Part shown: piece by piece, positions 1-5,248 of the stretch | Layout: each line of letters begins with the position of its first letter | How positions within the stretch are numbered: the stretch's first letter is position 1 | Assembly (NCBI GenBank): GCA_002469545.1 | Contig: DKMK01000110.1 | Location: 1 to 6,000, forward strand | Source of the DNA: Rhodobacterales bacterium UBA7416 | GTDB lineage: Bacteria > Pseudomonadota > Alphaproteobacteria > Rhodobacterales > Rhodobacteraceae | Length of the DNA: 6,000 bases | Direction: 5' to 3' | Translations under genes and position numbers: made by a program | Notes under the pieces: generated by a model | Seen by the model: only the letters and a program-made list of their open reading frames with translations | Told to the model about the DNA's origin: nothing | Databases searched by the model: none

Positions 1-164
1 AATCCGATGGAGTACATTAGAATGGCTTCTTTAGGGGGGATTCCCCTGTGTGGCAAGGGGTAAAGGCGGATTTGATTGGGTTTTAGGCGGATGCGTGATT
101 TGGGTGTCTAGTGGTAGTGGATAAACATGATTTTCACACAATAAGAGCGTGATATCTCGGCAAA
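1..164. other. Non-coding or unassigned left edge
   Basis: I see no supportable gene here. A + strand frame open from the window edge ends at a TAA at 61-63 and could be the last 20 residues of a protein starting outside, but its residues match nothing I recognise. A short G/C hairpin (AGGGG at 33-37, CCCCT at 43-47) lies in this stretch with no T-tract after it on either strand. Confidence 0.3.
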
Positions 165-297
165 GTGCATCGCTGGCCCGTGGGGTGGCGATCTGTGGAT
201 GATGTTGGGCAATTTATGCTGGCCACGAATTGTGATGTAACTATATGCCCCAGCACCTGCAAAATCGCCATCCCGTCGGGACGGGCCAGCGATGCAC
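165..297. repeat. 133-bp element bounded by 17-bp perfect inverted repeats
   Basis: The arms GTGCATCGCTGGCCCGT (165-181) and ACGGGCCAGCGATGCAC (281-297) are exact reverse complements. Inside the arms the similarity continues imperfectly: TGGCGAT just inside the left arm is matched on the opposite strand just inside the right arm, followed by scattered TG/GGG matches. The whole unit could therefore fold into a long imperfect hairpin. A second tight palindrome, CCCGTC-GG-GACGGG (272-285), overlaps the right arm and would compete with the long fold. The unit has no convincing coding capacity. It resembles a small non-autonomous element of MITE type or a dispersed structured repeat. I see no clear target-site duplication, so mobility is an inference. 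Confidence 0.6.
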
Positions 298-310
298 GGC
301 GGCTTCGCCG
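297..310 (+). other. Short G/C hairpin next to the inverted-repeat element
   Basis: CGGCG (297-301), loop GCTT, CGCCG (306-310) form a 5-bp stem directly after the right arm of the inverted-repeat element and about 27 bases before the ribosome binding site of the next gene. It has no T-tract, so it is not a canonical terminator. It may be part of the repeat or of the leader of the gene at 349. Confidence 0.35.
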
Positions 311-336
311 CTATTTCGTGCTTTGGGAATACCAAT

Positions 337-341
337 AAGGA
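337..341 (+). promoter_or_regulatory. Ribosome binding site choosing the 349 start
   Basis: AAGGA lies 7 bases before ATG 349. It is the best Shine-Dalgarno match near this open frame and argues against the in-frame upstream ATG at 292, which lies inside the inverted-repeat arm. Confidence 0.6.
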
Positions 342-348
342 AAAACCT

Positions 349-750
349 ATGGTATTCATAGTCAACAATTACATAGGATTAAGTGGCTTTATGACGCAAG
401 AACTGCAAGAAACCATAATCGAGTTTCAAGCTTTGTTCACAATGGCCGGTGACAAACCTTGGTTAGAGCACGTGGAGAAAACCCTTGAGATCATTGAACT
501 TGATGAAGTTCAGGGGTTGGATTTCGTAAGAAGGTCTTATTTTGGAGGGTCTGGAACGTTAAGTGATTTGAATATATCCTCAGGCAATGACCATACTTGG
601 CCAAATAATGACTTTGATGAAGCCAATAGAGAATTAGAAAAAATCGGGGATAAATTATATGATATAGTTTTCATCCAAAATAAGATTTCTACTACAGATA
701 CTACAAATCTTCTAAACAAGGTCTTGTCGCTATTTCGTACAAGTCATTAG
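349..750 (+). CDS. Small acidic protein resembling the DUF6966 family
   Basis: The product is a 133-residue soluble-looking protein without signal peptide or membrane segment. From memory of the family, the block AGDKPW near residues 33-38, then YFGGSGTLSDLNI (64-76) and a C-terminal helix rich in E, L and K resemble DUF6966 proteins. In those, a short helical N-terminus with an AG..W motif is followed by a YGGMGSxxDL-type motif. The function of that family is not known to me. The start at 349 is chosen for its ribosome binding site. The in-frame ATG at 391 (residue 15) is an alternative that would begin directly at the conserved helix. The gene is clearly more A+T-rich than the - strand genes to its right, stands alone, and follows an inverted-repeat element, all suggesting acquisition. 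I am sure it is coding, moderately sure of the family, and know nothing of the substrate or role. Confidence 0.65.
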   Translation: MVFIVNNYIGLSGFMTQELQETIIEFQALFTMAGDKPWLEHVEKTLEIIELDEVQGLDFVRRSYFGGSGTLSDLNISSGNDHTWPNNDFDEANRELEKIGDKLYDIVFIQNKISTTDTTNLLNKVLSLFRTSH

Positions 751-996
751 GCTATAAATGACCACTTTCTATTCAAGTTGGGATGCAATTCGAAACCTTT
801 CAGCCAATTTTTGAGTTGGATCAAAACTGGGCAGAGTCGTTCACCGTTGTTATTAGTGATATTTAGAGCAAGTAAGTTATTCATATAATCATTCTATGTA
901 ACGGCGAATATTGACCGCAATAACATTACACAGTGCGCCCCAGAAAAACTTCGTTTTACTTACAACGCACCACGGCTTTTGCCTTTGGCAAAACCG
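751..996. other. A+T-rich intergenic stretch
   Basis: No gene of convincing length is present. A 27-codon + strand frame (ATG 783 to TAG 866) has protein-like composition but weak initiation signals. Small AT hairpins occur, e.g. AAAAC-TTC-GTTTT around 945-957. The stretch separates the isolated gene at 349 from the - strand gene group. Confidence 0.4.
973..996 (-). other. Hairpin just downstream of the 2OG oxygenase relic
   Basis: TTTTGCC (977-983), loop TTT, GGCAAAA (987-993) form a 7-bp stem. CGG (973-975) and CCG (994-996) extend it past a one-base bulge at 976. It begins directly after the stop codon of the oxygenase relic on the - strand. There is no T-tract after it on either strand, so it is at most a weak terminator. 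It may be the old transcript end of the lost gene or now end the lipoprotein transcript. Confidence 0.4.
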
Positions 997-1074
997 TTAA
1001 CCCCAACCATAATTAAAACTAACGCTGATCCGCTCTTCCTCGTCCATATTCATTGGAAACTCGTGGGCAGACCA
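997..1074 (-). pseudogene. Orphan C-terminal fragment of a second 2OG-Fe(II) oxygenase
   Basis: Read on the - strand, this gives 25 residues and a TAA stop, including HEFPMNM and then RISVSFNYGWG. The C-terminus of the intact oxygenase at 1660-2280 reads HEVPMNM and RISVSFNYGWA in the same spacing. By hand count about 19 of 25 residues are identical, while only about 68% of the bases match. Most third positions differ, so the two copies diverged as working proteins before this one was truncated. The fragment keeps the distal iron-binding His and the RIS.SFN cofactor-side strand but nothing before them. In frame, a TAA (1087-1089) lies 12 bases upstream and there is no start codon, so it cannot be expressed alone. 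The missing 5' part would lie where the lipoprotein gene now ends. Confidence 0.85.
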
Positions 1075-1092
1075 TCTGCACGAAAGGTTAGG

Positions 1093-1656
1093 TTACCCCT
1101 GCTCTGCCGCGCGTTCGTCAAGAACGAGTTGAGCTGGTAGCCAGTCATAGCGCGTGTCTGCTTGTGGTGACCCCCAATAGAGCAATCCGCCGTTACGCCA
1201 TGGATCCAGTACCAAGCCTTGGTATAAGGTATCGCCTTTTTGGCTGATGATGACAGTGCTGTGTTCGATGCGGAATGATTTTCTGGAATTGGCAATTGCG
1301 CGGTGTAAGTCCAGTGTTTTGAAATTCTCTTGTGTCAGACGGCGTTCAAGGTCTTGGGCCCAATGCCAGCACAAACCACGTGTGCGAAGGCCTGCGTTCA
1401 CTTTGGCATTATGCACCAACGGGGGGTCGGTGACGCGGTATTCAATGGCAAGTTGACGGGGATATTCAAAGGCAATCTTGGCGGCGCGTTTCGCCTCCGT
1501 CACGTCAACGTTTGGGCCAAGGGCCAGAATGCCAGTCGTCAGTTCCGCCAGCTGTTGTGCCGTTTGAGGCGGCAGTTCTGCGGGATGGGGTGGTGTGTCG
1601 CATGCGCTTAGGAAAATGGTTGCCACCAGTGGTAACAAGAACATCATCCGTGACAT
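1093..1656 (-). CDS. Small lipoprotein with a possible Cys-His-Asp catalytic triad
   Basis: The 187-residue product begins with a lipoprotein signal peptide: hydrophobic residues 4-16 and lipobox LSAC, with Cys19 as the predicted lipidated residue. Asp at +2 would suggest retention in the inner membrane under the E. coli rule, which may not hold here. The mature part has a helical region (about 30-75) and a compact domain with CWHWAQDL (Cys96), EHSTVIIS (His132) and LVLDPWR (Asp151). This Cys, His, Asp order and the strand-like context around His and Asp resemble papain-fold or transglutaminase-like and NlpC/P60-type hydrolases. The assignment is mine and not a recognised family hit. The gene starts 3 bp after the oxygenase stop codon, so it is almost certainly co-transcribed and translationally coupled. 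ATG codons at residues 4 and 5 are possible alternative starts. Confidence 0.75.
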   Translation of the reverse strand: MSRMMFLLPLVATIFLSACDTPPHPAELPPQTAQQLAELTTGILALGPNVDVTEAKRAAKIAFEYPRQLAIEYRVTDPPLVHNAKVNAGLRTRGLCWHWAQDLERRLTQENFKTLDLHRAIANSRKSFRIEHSTVIISQKGDTLYQGLVLDPWRNGGLLYWGSPQADTRYDWLPAQLVLDERAAEQG

Positions 1657-1659
1657 GGG

Positions 1660-2280
1660 TTATGCCCAGCCGTAGTTAAAGCTGACTGAAATGCGGTCTT
1701 CTTCGGTCATGTTCATTGGCACTTCGTGGCGCAGCCAGCTTTCCCAAAGTAGGACATCGCCAACGCTGGGCTGTTCGTAGTGGAACAAGCGTTGTTCGGG
1801 GCGGGCATCGACAGTGCGTGGTGGGGCGGCCATCATCATGGCGGAACGTGGGTCTTCGAATTTGATGGCAGGGGCGCCTTCGGGCATGGACACGTATGTG
1901 GTGCCTGAAATCACCGAGTGCGGGTGAATGTGGGATGTGTGAATGCCGCCTTCGGGTAGGATGTTGATCCACAGGCTGTTGAGTTTCAATTCACGATCAC
2001 CCAGATCGAATTGCAGATCGGCGGCGAATTTGGCCACGTGTTGATCCAATGCATCCACCAAATCCTTAAAGATCGGGAACCGCCACGGCAGGTCATCCAA
2101 TGAGGCGTAACTGGTGTAACCGGGGAAGTCGTTTTCTTCGCACCAGTTTTGGCCTGCTTCGTCATCGTTGGCGATGGAATAACAGGTGGCTTCAAGTTCG
2201 CCGGCATCAATGGACGTTTGGTCCGTGGAAATTGCGGAGCGGTAAAGGCGGGTCACGAAAAGTGTGGTTATATCTGACAT
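1660..2280 (-). CDS. 2OG-Fe(II) oxygenase family protein (TIGR02466-like)
   Basis: The 206-residue product has the signature layout of the putative 2OG-Fe(II) oxygenase family (PF13759/TIGR02466): an N-terminal LFVTRLYRS motif (7-15), the core N.LWINILPEGG (101-112), the metal region SHIHPHSVISGTTYVS (116-131), a KFEDPR strand (140-145), GDVLLWESWLRHEVP (174-188) with distal His185, and RISVSFN (196-202), whose Arg196 is the expected 2-oxoglutarate ligand. His117 or His119 would be the proximal iron ligand. The substrate is unknown; such enzymes hydroxylate or otherwise oxidise a substrate using O2 and 2-oxoglutarate. ATG 2280 is chosen because it yields the family's usual N-terminus. Its Shine-Dalgarno match is poor, and a TTG at 2388 would add 36 unlikely residues overlapping the desaturase gene. 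The gene lies 98 bp after the desaturase and 3 bp before the lipoprotein gene. A truncated paralogue lies at 997-1074. Confidence 0.85.
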   Translation of the reverse strand: MSDITTLFVTRLYRSAISTDQTSIDAGELEATCYSIANDDEAGQNWCEENDFPGYTSYASLDDLPWRFPIFKDLVDALDQHVAKFAADLQFDLGDRELKLNSLWINILPEGGIHTSHIHPHSVISGTTYVSMPEGAPAIKFEDPRSAMMMAAPPRTVDARPEQRLFHYEQPSVGDVLLWESWLRHEVPMNMTEEDRISVSFNYGWA

Positions 2281-2378
2281 AGGGCGGGTATACGCCAAGT
2301 TAGCGTCCGTTGGAAACGAGAATGTCTTGGGCGCGCGCAAATTATTTGACACCCAAGAGGTTCGCTGGTCATTTCCAA

Positions 2379-2795
2379 TCAATTCCAAATCGCTTGATCA
2401 CGATACCATGCATTATGGGACAAATCTGTGCGGCGTGGCGCACCGAAAATTGGCACAAACAAGCGTTCCATCCAGTGCCAGAACCGAATGTGATGTAAGA
2501 TCGGGTTCATCCACGGCGTGCCAACACAGAAATGCGTATCATGGTCATTTTGATGGTGTTTATAATGGTGTTTGCCGTCTTGTAGGATTTTCATGCGCTG
2601 TAGACGTAAAATGAGTGTGGGCAAAATTTTACGCGGCGTGTGCGCCCAGCGATGCGTTTGTTGGGCGAACAGCCCACAGAACACAAAAAATACCAGTTTC
2701 CAATTTGGCCCTGCCGTCAGCAATCCTGTGATAAAAACCACTGCACACAGAACGTAGATTGGAAGGCTGTTTTTAAACCAGTGAATTTTATTCAT
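2379..2795 (-). CDS. C-terminal half of the split Kua-type desaturase
   Basis: This 138-residue frame has hydrophobic segments at about 11-28 and 32-46 and then the His-rich catalytic part: THRWAHT (47-53), KHHYKHH (75-81), HDTHFCVGTPWMNP (85-98). Its own first ATG overlaps the end of the upstream frame within ATGAATAA, an arrangement compatible with termination-reinitiation. There is no good Shine-Dalgarno sequence before it, so independent expression is doubtful. Together with the upstream frame it makes a complete family domain. Confidence 0.55.
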   Translation of the reverse strand: MNKIHWFKNSLPIYVLCAVVFITGLLTAGPNWKLVFFVFCGLFAQQTHRWAHTPRKILPTLILRLQRMKILQDGKHHYKHHQNDHDTHFCVGTPWMNPILHHIRFWHWMERLFVPIFGAPRRTDLSHNAWYRDQAIWN

Positions 2796-2970
2796 CTCTA
2801 GGGGGGGCGTTGTGATGAATGACGTTGGGCGCCACGAAAAATGGCCCCCATATCGGTGTGTCTACGTTACCTAATGTGTCTTCGGCCCAGTGGAAAACCC
2901 CCGCCAGAAGATCGACCAACAGAAACAGGCCGATCAGCCATGCGGTGTTTTCGATTATAAATATGAACAT
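2788..2970 (-). CDS. N-terminal part of the split Kua-type desaturase
   Basis: This 60-residue frame starts at ATG 2970 behind a good Shine-Dalgarno sequence (GAAGGG, 7 bases upstream). It holds one membrane segment (about 9-26) running into DLLAGVFHWAEDTLG (20-34) with His27, and then IHH (51-53). In whole family members this is followed without interruption by the next membrane segments. Here the frame ends soon after the C7 run. It lacks most of the iron-binding histidines, so alone it cannot be an active enzyme. Confidence 0.55.
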   Translation of the reverse strand: MFIFIIENTAWLIGLFLLVDLLAGVFHWAEDTLGNVDTPIWGPFFVAPNVIHHNAPPRDE

Positions 2971-3028
2971 GTAAGTACCCTTCGCAATTTAATTCAATTG
3001 AGAACTAGAGGGTATAAAAAGCTTGGCA

Positions 3029-3044
3029 TGTGACGTCTGTCACG
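3029..3044. promoter_or_regulatory. CRP/FNR-like palindrome, candidate operator 1
   Basis: TGTGACGTCTGTCACG has half-sites TGTGA and TCACG separated by six bases, nine of ten positions of the classical CRP half-site pair. It is nested in a wider imperfect repeat, with GCATG at 3026-3030 and CATGC at 3046-3050. This is consistent with a dimeric regulator of the CRP/FNR superfamily or another dimer binding both divergent promoters. The binding protein is unknown. Confidence 0.4.
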
Positions 3045-3052
3045 CCATGCAC

Positions 3053-3064
3053 TGTGACGTCACG
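3053..3064. promoter_or_regulatory. GTGACGTCAC palindrome, candidate operator 2
   Basis: TGTGACGTCACG contains the perfect 10-bp palindrome GTGACGTCAC. It shares TGTGACGTC with the site starting 24 bp to its left, but has two bases instead of six between the half-sites. Two related palindromes on a divergent promoter suggest cooperative binding by one regulator. Confidence 0.4.
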
Positions 3065-3160
3065 TAATGAGAAAACGCCGCACCTTGTTGTCGCTCATCG
3101 ATCTGGTGTTTGGGTATCAATGTGGTTACATTTTGAGAAAATTATTTGAAAAGTGGTAAT

Positions 3161-3985
3161 ATGACGCAGGCACCAATTACACTGGGCGATAAATTAGCGC
3201 CTAAACCTGATCAAAAACCACGCGAGTCGAAAAGACCACAATCCAAGATGCGTGGGCGTGGGCATGATGCCGCTTTATCCGTGCTCAATATGGCGTTGTT
3301 ATTTTCAATTGCCGCCCTTCCCTTGTGGTGGGTAGTGACGGATTCGCAAATTGAATTAGGAGTCTTGATGATACTTGTCGGGGTTCTGTTCGTTTTATGG
3401 TTTTGGGGTGTCAAAGCACGTGAAGGCATTCCGTTCACGATGCAATCGTTTCAATCATTTACACGCGCCAAGCCGGTGCATTCACTGTTGGCCAATGATC
3501 GTCAGGGGTTTATGCGCAATCTGCGTCTTGATGCGAAAACGGTGCTTTTTGATGGCAGTAATGTTTATCATTTTGGACACGACAATGACTTGGATGCTCA
3601 GCCGTTGGGGTTGCTGGCACAGCAATTACGCAACGAGGGGTATCGAATTGTTTGTTTCTTTGATGCGAATATTTATCATCGGCTTCATGAGCATGGTGCA
3701 TTCCCAGCGGGTCAAAAACATTCATTGGCAATGATCGAGGATATTTTCAGGCTTAAACCAACTGAAGTTTACATCGTTCCAAGCGGGGTTCAGGCCGATT
3801 TATATGTTTTGAATGCATTGAAACATCTGCCCATATCATTTGCGGTAACCAACGATCGATTTCGTGATTATGCCAAGCAGTTTCCAGATGTGATGAAGGG
3901 GCAGTGGCGTAAGGGTGTGGTGATTTCCAACGGTGAATTGAAATTGCTACAACATAAGCTTGAAGCGCCTATTCGGGTTGGATGA
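3161..3985 (+). CDS. Membrane-anchored NYN/PIN-like (Zc3h12a-type) ribonuclease
   Basis: The 274-residue product has a basic, proline-rich cytoplasmic N-terminus (1-36), two membrane segments (about 38-60 and 64-84), a linker, and a C-terminal NYN/PIN-like domain (about 125-265). The acidic active-site pattern is visible: LFDGSNV (Asp131, Asn134), FFDANIY (Asp168), GVQADLYVL (Asp213) and VTNDRFRDY (Asp232). This matches metal-dependent RNases of the NYN/Zc3h12a class and predicts endoribonuclease activity at the inner membrane. The RNA target is unknown. ATG 3161 is chosen; an in-frame TTG at 3146 with a GAGA box before it would add five residues. The gene is divergent from the desaturase operon and ends 57 bp from the convergent SDR gene. 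A T7 run (3994-4000) follows the stop, but I see no clear stem before it. Confidence 0.8.
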   Translation: MTQAPITLGDKLAPKPDQKPRESKRPQSKMRGRGHDAALSVLNMALLFSIAALPLWWVVTDSQIELGVLMILVGVLFVLWFWGVKAREGIPFTMQSFQSFTRAKPVHSLLANDRQGFMRNLRLDAKTVLFDGSNVYHFGHDNDLDAQPLGLLAQQLRNEGYRIVCFFDANIYHRLHEHGAFPAGQKHSLAMIEDIFRLKPTEVYIVPSGVQADLYVLNALKHLPISFAVTNDRFRDYAKQFPDVMKGQWRKGVVISNGELKLLQHKLEAPIRVG

Positions 3986-4042
3986 CTGGTTTGTTTTTTT
4001 ACGCTGGGGCGGCGATCAGCCCGGGGTTTTCGTCGTTTCGTT

Positions 4043-4795
4043 TTAGATCGAGCCGGCCTCTACCATGTAGTTGTTTGCTGAACACATTGCGGCGTCGTCA
4101 GAGGCAAGGAACAAGACCATGCGTGCGACGTAGATCGGATCGATCAGATCTGGCAGACATTGGCGGTTACGATGTGCTTCTAATGCTTCGGGCGTTGCCC
4201 AGAGTTCTTTTTGACGGTCTGTCATGATCCAGCCCGGTACGACGGTATTCACACGAATGCGATGATCGCCGAGGTCGCGGGCCATGGTGCGGGTTAGGCC
4301 GTGAACCGCCGCTTTTGCCGTTGCGTAGGCCGGGAAACCGCTGCCTGCCTCCCACCATGAGTTCGATCCCATGTTGATGATTGAACCGCCGCCGTTGGCA
4401 ATCATGCCCGGTGCGATGGATTGGATGGCGAAGAACATGTGGCGGATGTTGGTAGCCTGACGTTCGTCCCAATATTCCGGCGTAACATCCTTCCAATCAT
4501 GGCGATCATCACGCGCGGCATTGTTCACAAGGACATGCGCGGGGCCCAGACGGTCGGTTAATTTTGCAAGGGCGGCCTGCATTGCGGTGATATCTCGAAG
4601 GTCGCAGATTTCGTATTGGACGTTTGGGATTTCTGTGGCCAAGGCGGCGCTGGCGGTTTCGTCGAGGTCAAGGAAGGCAACTTGTGCCCCTTGGGCGGCG
4701 AATGCTTTGACCATCTCTGCACCTATGCCTTGGGCACCGCCACTGATTATGACGGTTTTGGACTTTAGGCTGGGGTAGATTGCGAAATCTGGCAT
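4043..4795 (-). CDS. SDR-family aldose dehydrogenase (xylose/galactose/arabinose 1-dehydrogenase-like)
   Basis: The 250-residue product is a classical short-chain dehydrogenase. It has the nucleotide loop GGAQGIG (19-25), acidic Asp43 after strand 2 (NAD+ preference expected), NNAA (91-94), structural Asn116, and the catalytic Ser144, Tyr157 and Lys161 (YATAK). The start AIYPSLKSKTV, the segment VPGWIMTDRQ, the block RQCLPDLIDP, and the end ARMVLFLASDDAAMCSANNY are typical of bacterial sugar 1-dehydrogenases related to Caulobacter XylB and galactose dehydrogenases. These oxidise an aldose to its lactone in non-phosphorylative sugar catabolism. The exact sugar cannot be read from the sequence. 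ATG 4795 is chosen because homologues begin here. An upstream ATG at 4918 would add 41 low-complexity residues rich in T, Q, P and N. No sugar-pathway neighbours are in the window. Confidence 0.85.
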   Translation of the reverse strand: MPDFAIYPSLKSKTVIISGGAQGIGAEMVKAFAAQGAQVAFLDLDETASAALATEIPNVQYEICDLRDITAMQAALAKLTDRLGPAHVLVNNAARDDRHDWKDVTPEYWDERQATNIRHMFFAIQSIAPGMIANGGGSIINMGSNSWWEAGSGFPAYATAKAAVHGLTRTMARDLGDHRIRVNTVVPGWIMTDRQKELWATPEALEAHRNRQCLPDLIDPIYVARMVLFLASDDAAMCSANNYMVEAGSI

Positions 4796-4972
4796 TTTGG
4801 GAGCCTGTGGGTTGGGGGGCTGGGTGCTGTGCGTTTGGGTATGGGTGCTGTTGTAGATTATCGTTGCAGATAAATTGGCTGAACTCAATAAGCCGTTTGG
4901 GTTAGTCTCAACATGCATGGAAATATTAAATGTGAGGGCATGGGTTGAGGGCGTGATCTCACTCTATGCCGG

Positions 4973-4998
4973 ACTTTCAAATCCAAAAGATTGAAAGT
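4973..4998. repeat. Palindrome at the stop codon of the small membrane gene
   Basis: ACTTTCAA, a bulged A (4981), TC, a five-base loop CAAAA, then GATTGAAAGT form a 10-bp stem with one bulge. Read on the - strand it begins one base after the TAG of the small membrane protein gene. GATTGAAAGTGC (4989-5000) is identical to 5345-5356, the same side of the palindrome after rplP. It may act as a 3' stabilising hairpin or weak terminator; there is no long T-tract. Confidence 0.6.
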
Positions 4999-4999
4999 G

Positions 5000-5176
5000 C
5001 TATGCCACTGCCATCATACCGATTATGAAGAGCAATGCTAAGATCGGGCTTGAGATCAGCGACATTATAAGAACAGCCAAGACTTTACTCTTTTTTGATT
5101 TCCCCTTGTACAACCCAAACCAAATACAAGCGTTTAAGAATATTGATAAGAACAGTCCGCCGACAATAACATCCAT
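5000..5176 (-). CDS. Small two-pass membrane protein
   Basis: The 58-residue product consists almost entirely of two hydrophobic helices (about 3-22 and 32-56) joined by a short basic loop YKGKSKKSK, which the positive-inside rule places in the cytoplasm. It has no recognised family. ATG 5176 is favoured because AGGGAA lies 6 bases before it. The in-frame GTG at 5182 abuts that same box and is unlikely. The gene is A+T-rich, lies beyond the terminator that follows rplP, and ends against a palindrome nearly identical to the one at the rplP stop. Gene quality rests on the ribosome binding site, membrane topology and paired 3' element. Function is unknown. Confidence 0.6.
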   Translation of the reverse strand: MDVIVGGLFLSIFLNACIWFGLYKGKSKKSKVLAVLIMSLISSPILALLFIIGMMAVA

Positions 5177-5248
5177 TTTCACTTCCCTATCAAACTCTGA
5201 GCAATCTTTAGCACAATGATCAGTTGTAGAAAATGTTCAAATGGCAAC

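Larger units (their letters stand above)
2379..2970 (-). pseudogene. Kua/CarF/TMEM189-family lipid desaturase split by a frameshift in a C7 run
   Basis: Two overlapping - strand frames together make one Kua-type protein (PF10520, lipid desaturase domain) of about 196 residues. The family includes animal plasmanylethanolamine desaturase TMEM189, myxobacterial CarF and plant FAD4. They are membrane-bound di-iron enzymes that put a double bond into lipid chains. The first frame carries FHWAEDTLG...TPIWG and IHH; the second carries THRWAHT, KHHYKHH, HDTHFC and WMNP. These line up in order with the family's conserved His clusters. The break sits at seven C on the - strand (+ strand G7, 2801-2807). 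With six C the frames join as HHNAPLEMNKIHWFKNS, fitting the family spacing HH..P..M....F...N. All histidines are intact, so this may be a recent mutation, a phase-variable tract, recoding, or a sequencing error. Confidence 0.8.
2971..3160. promoter_or_regulatory. Divergent promoter region between the desaturase and NYN genes
   Basis: The 190 bp separate the - strand desaturase operon from the + strand NYN gene, so promoters for both should lie here. Candidate A+T-rich boxes exist (e.g. TATAAA at 3013-3018, next to a T-rich run when read on the - strand), but no well-spaced -35/-10 pair stands out on either strand. Two palindromic sites (3029-3044 and 3053-3064) occupy the middle. Confidence 0.45.

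Noticed and set aside
165..297. The inverted-repeat element as an integron attC site.
   Set aside because: The length fits, but the required GTTRRRY-type core and its RYYYAAC partner are absent from the ends, and no cassette array or integrase is visible.
108..368. An 86-codon - strand frame across the inverted-repeat element.
   Set aside because: Its coding potential comes from the two repeat arms. It has no ribosome binding site or family resemblance and overlaps the better-supported start at 349.
309..738. Direct repeat CGCTATTTCGT at 309-319 and 728-738 flanking the small + strand gene, as possible insertion-site duplications.
   Set aside because: An 11-base repeat is expected by chance a few times in 6 kb, and nothing around either copy extends the match.
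783..866. A 27-codon + strand frame of protein-like composition (starting MQFETFQPIFEL).
   Set aside because: It is too short, has only a weak initiation signal and no recognised relative. It may be a decayed gene end, but I cannot show it.
3054..3063. TGACGTCA read as an eukaryotic CRE-like site.
   Set aside because: The bacterial context makes this a coincidence. Only the palindromic symmetry and its repetition nearby are informative.
4007..4030. GGGC...GCCC followed by GGGGTTTT as a terminator between the convergent NYN and SDR genes.
   Set aside because: The stem is only four base pairs with an eight-base loop, and the T-run is short and separated from the stem by four G, so it is not convincing.
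4796..4918. A 41-residue N-terminal extension of the SDR from ATG 4918.
   Set aside because: The extension is low-complexity, and family members start just before the IYPSLK block encoded after ATG 4795.
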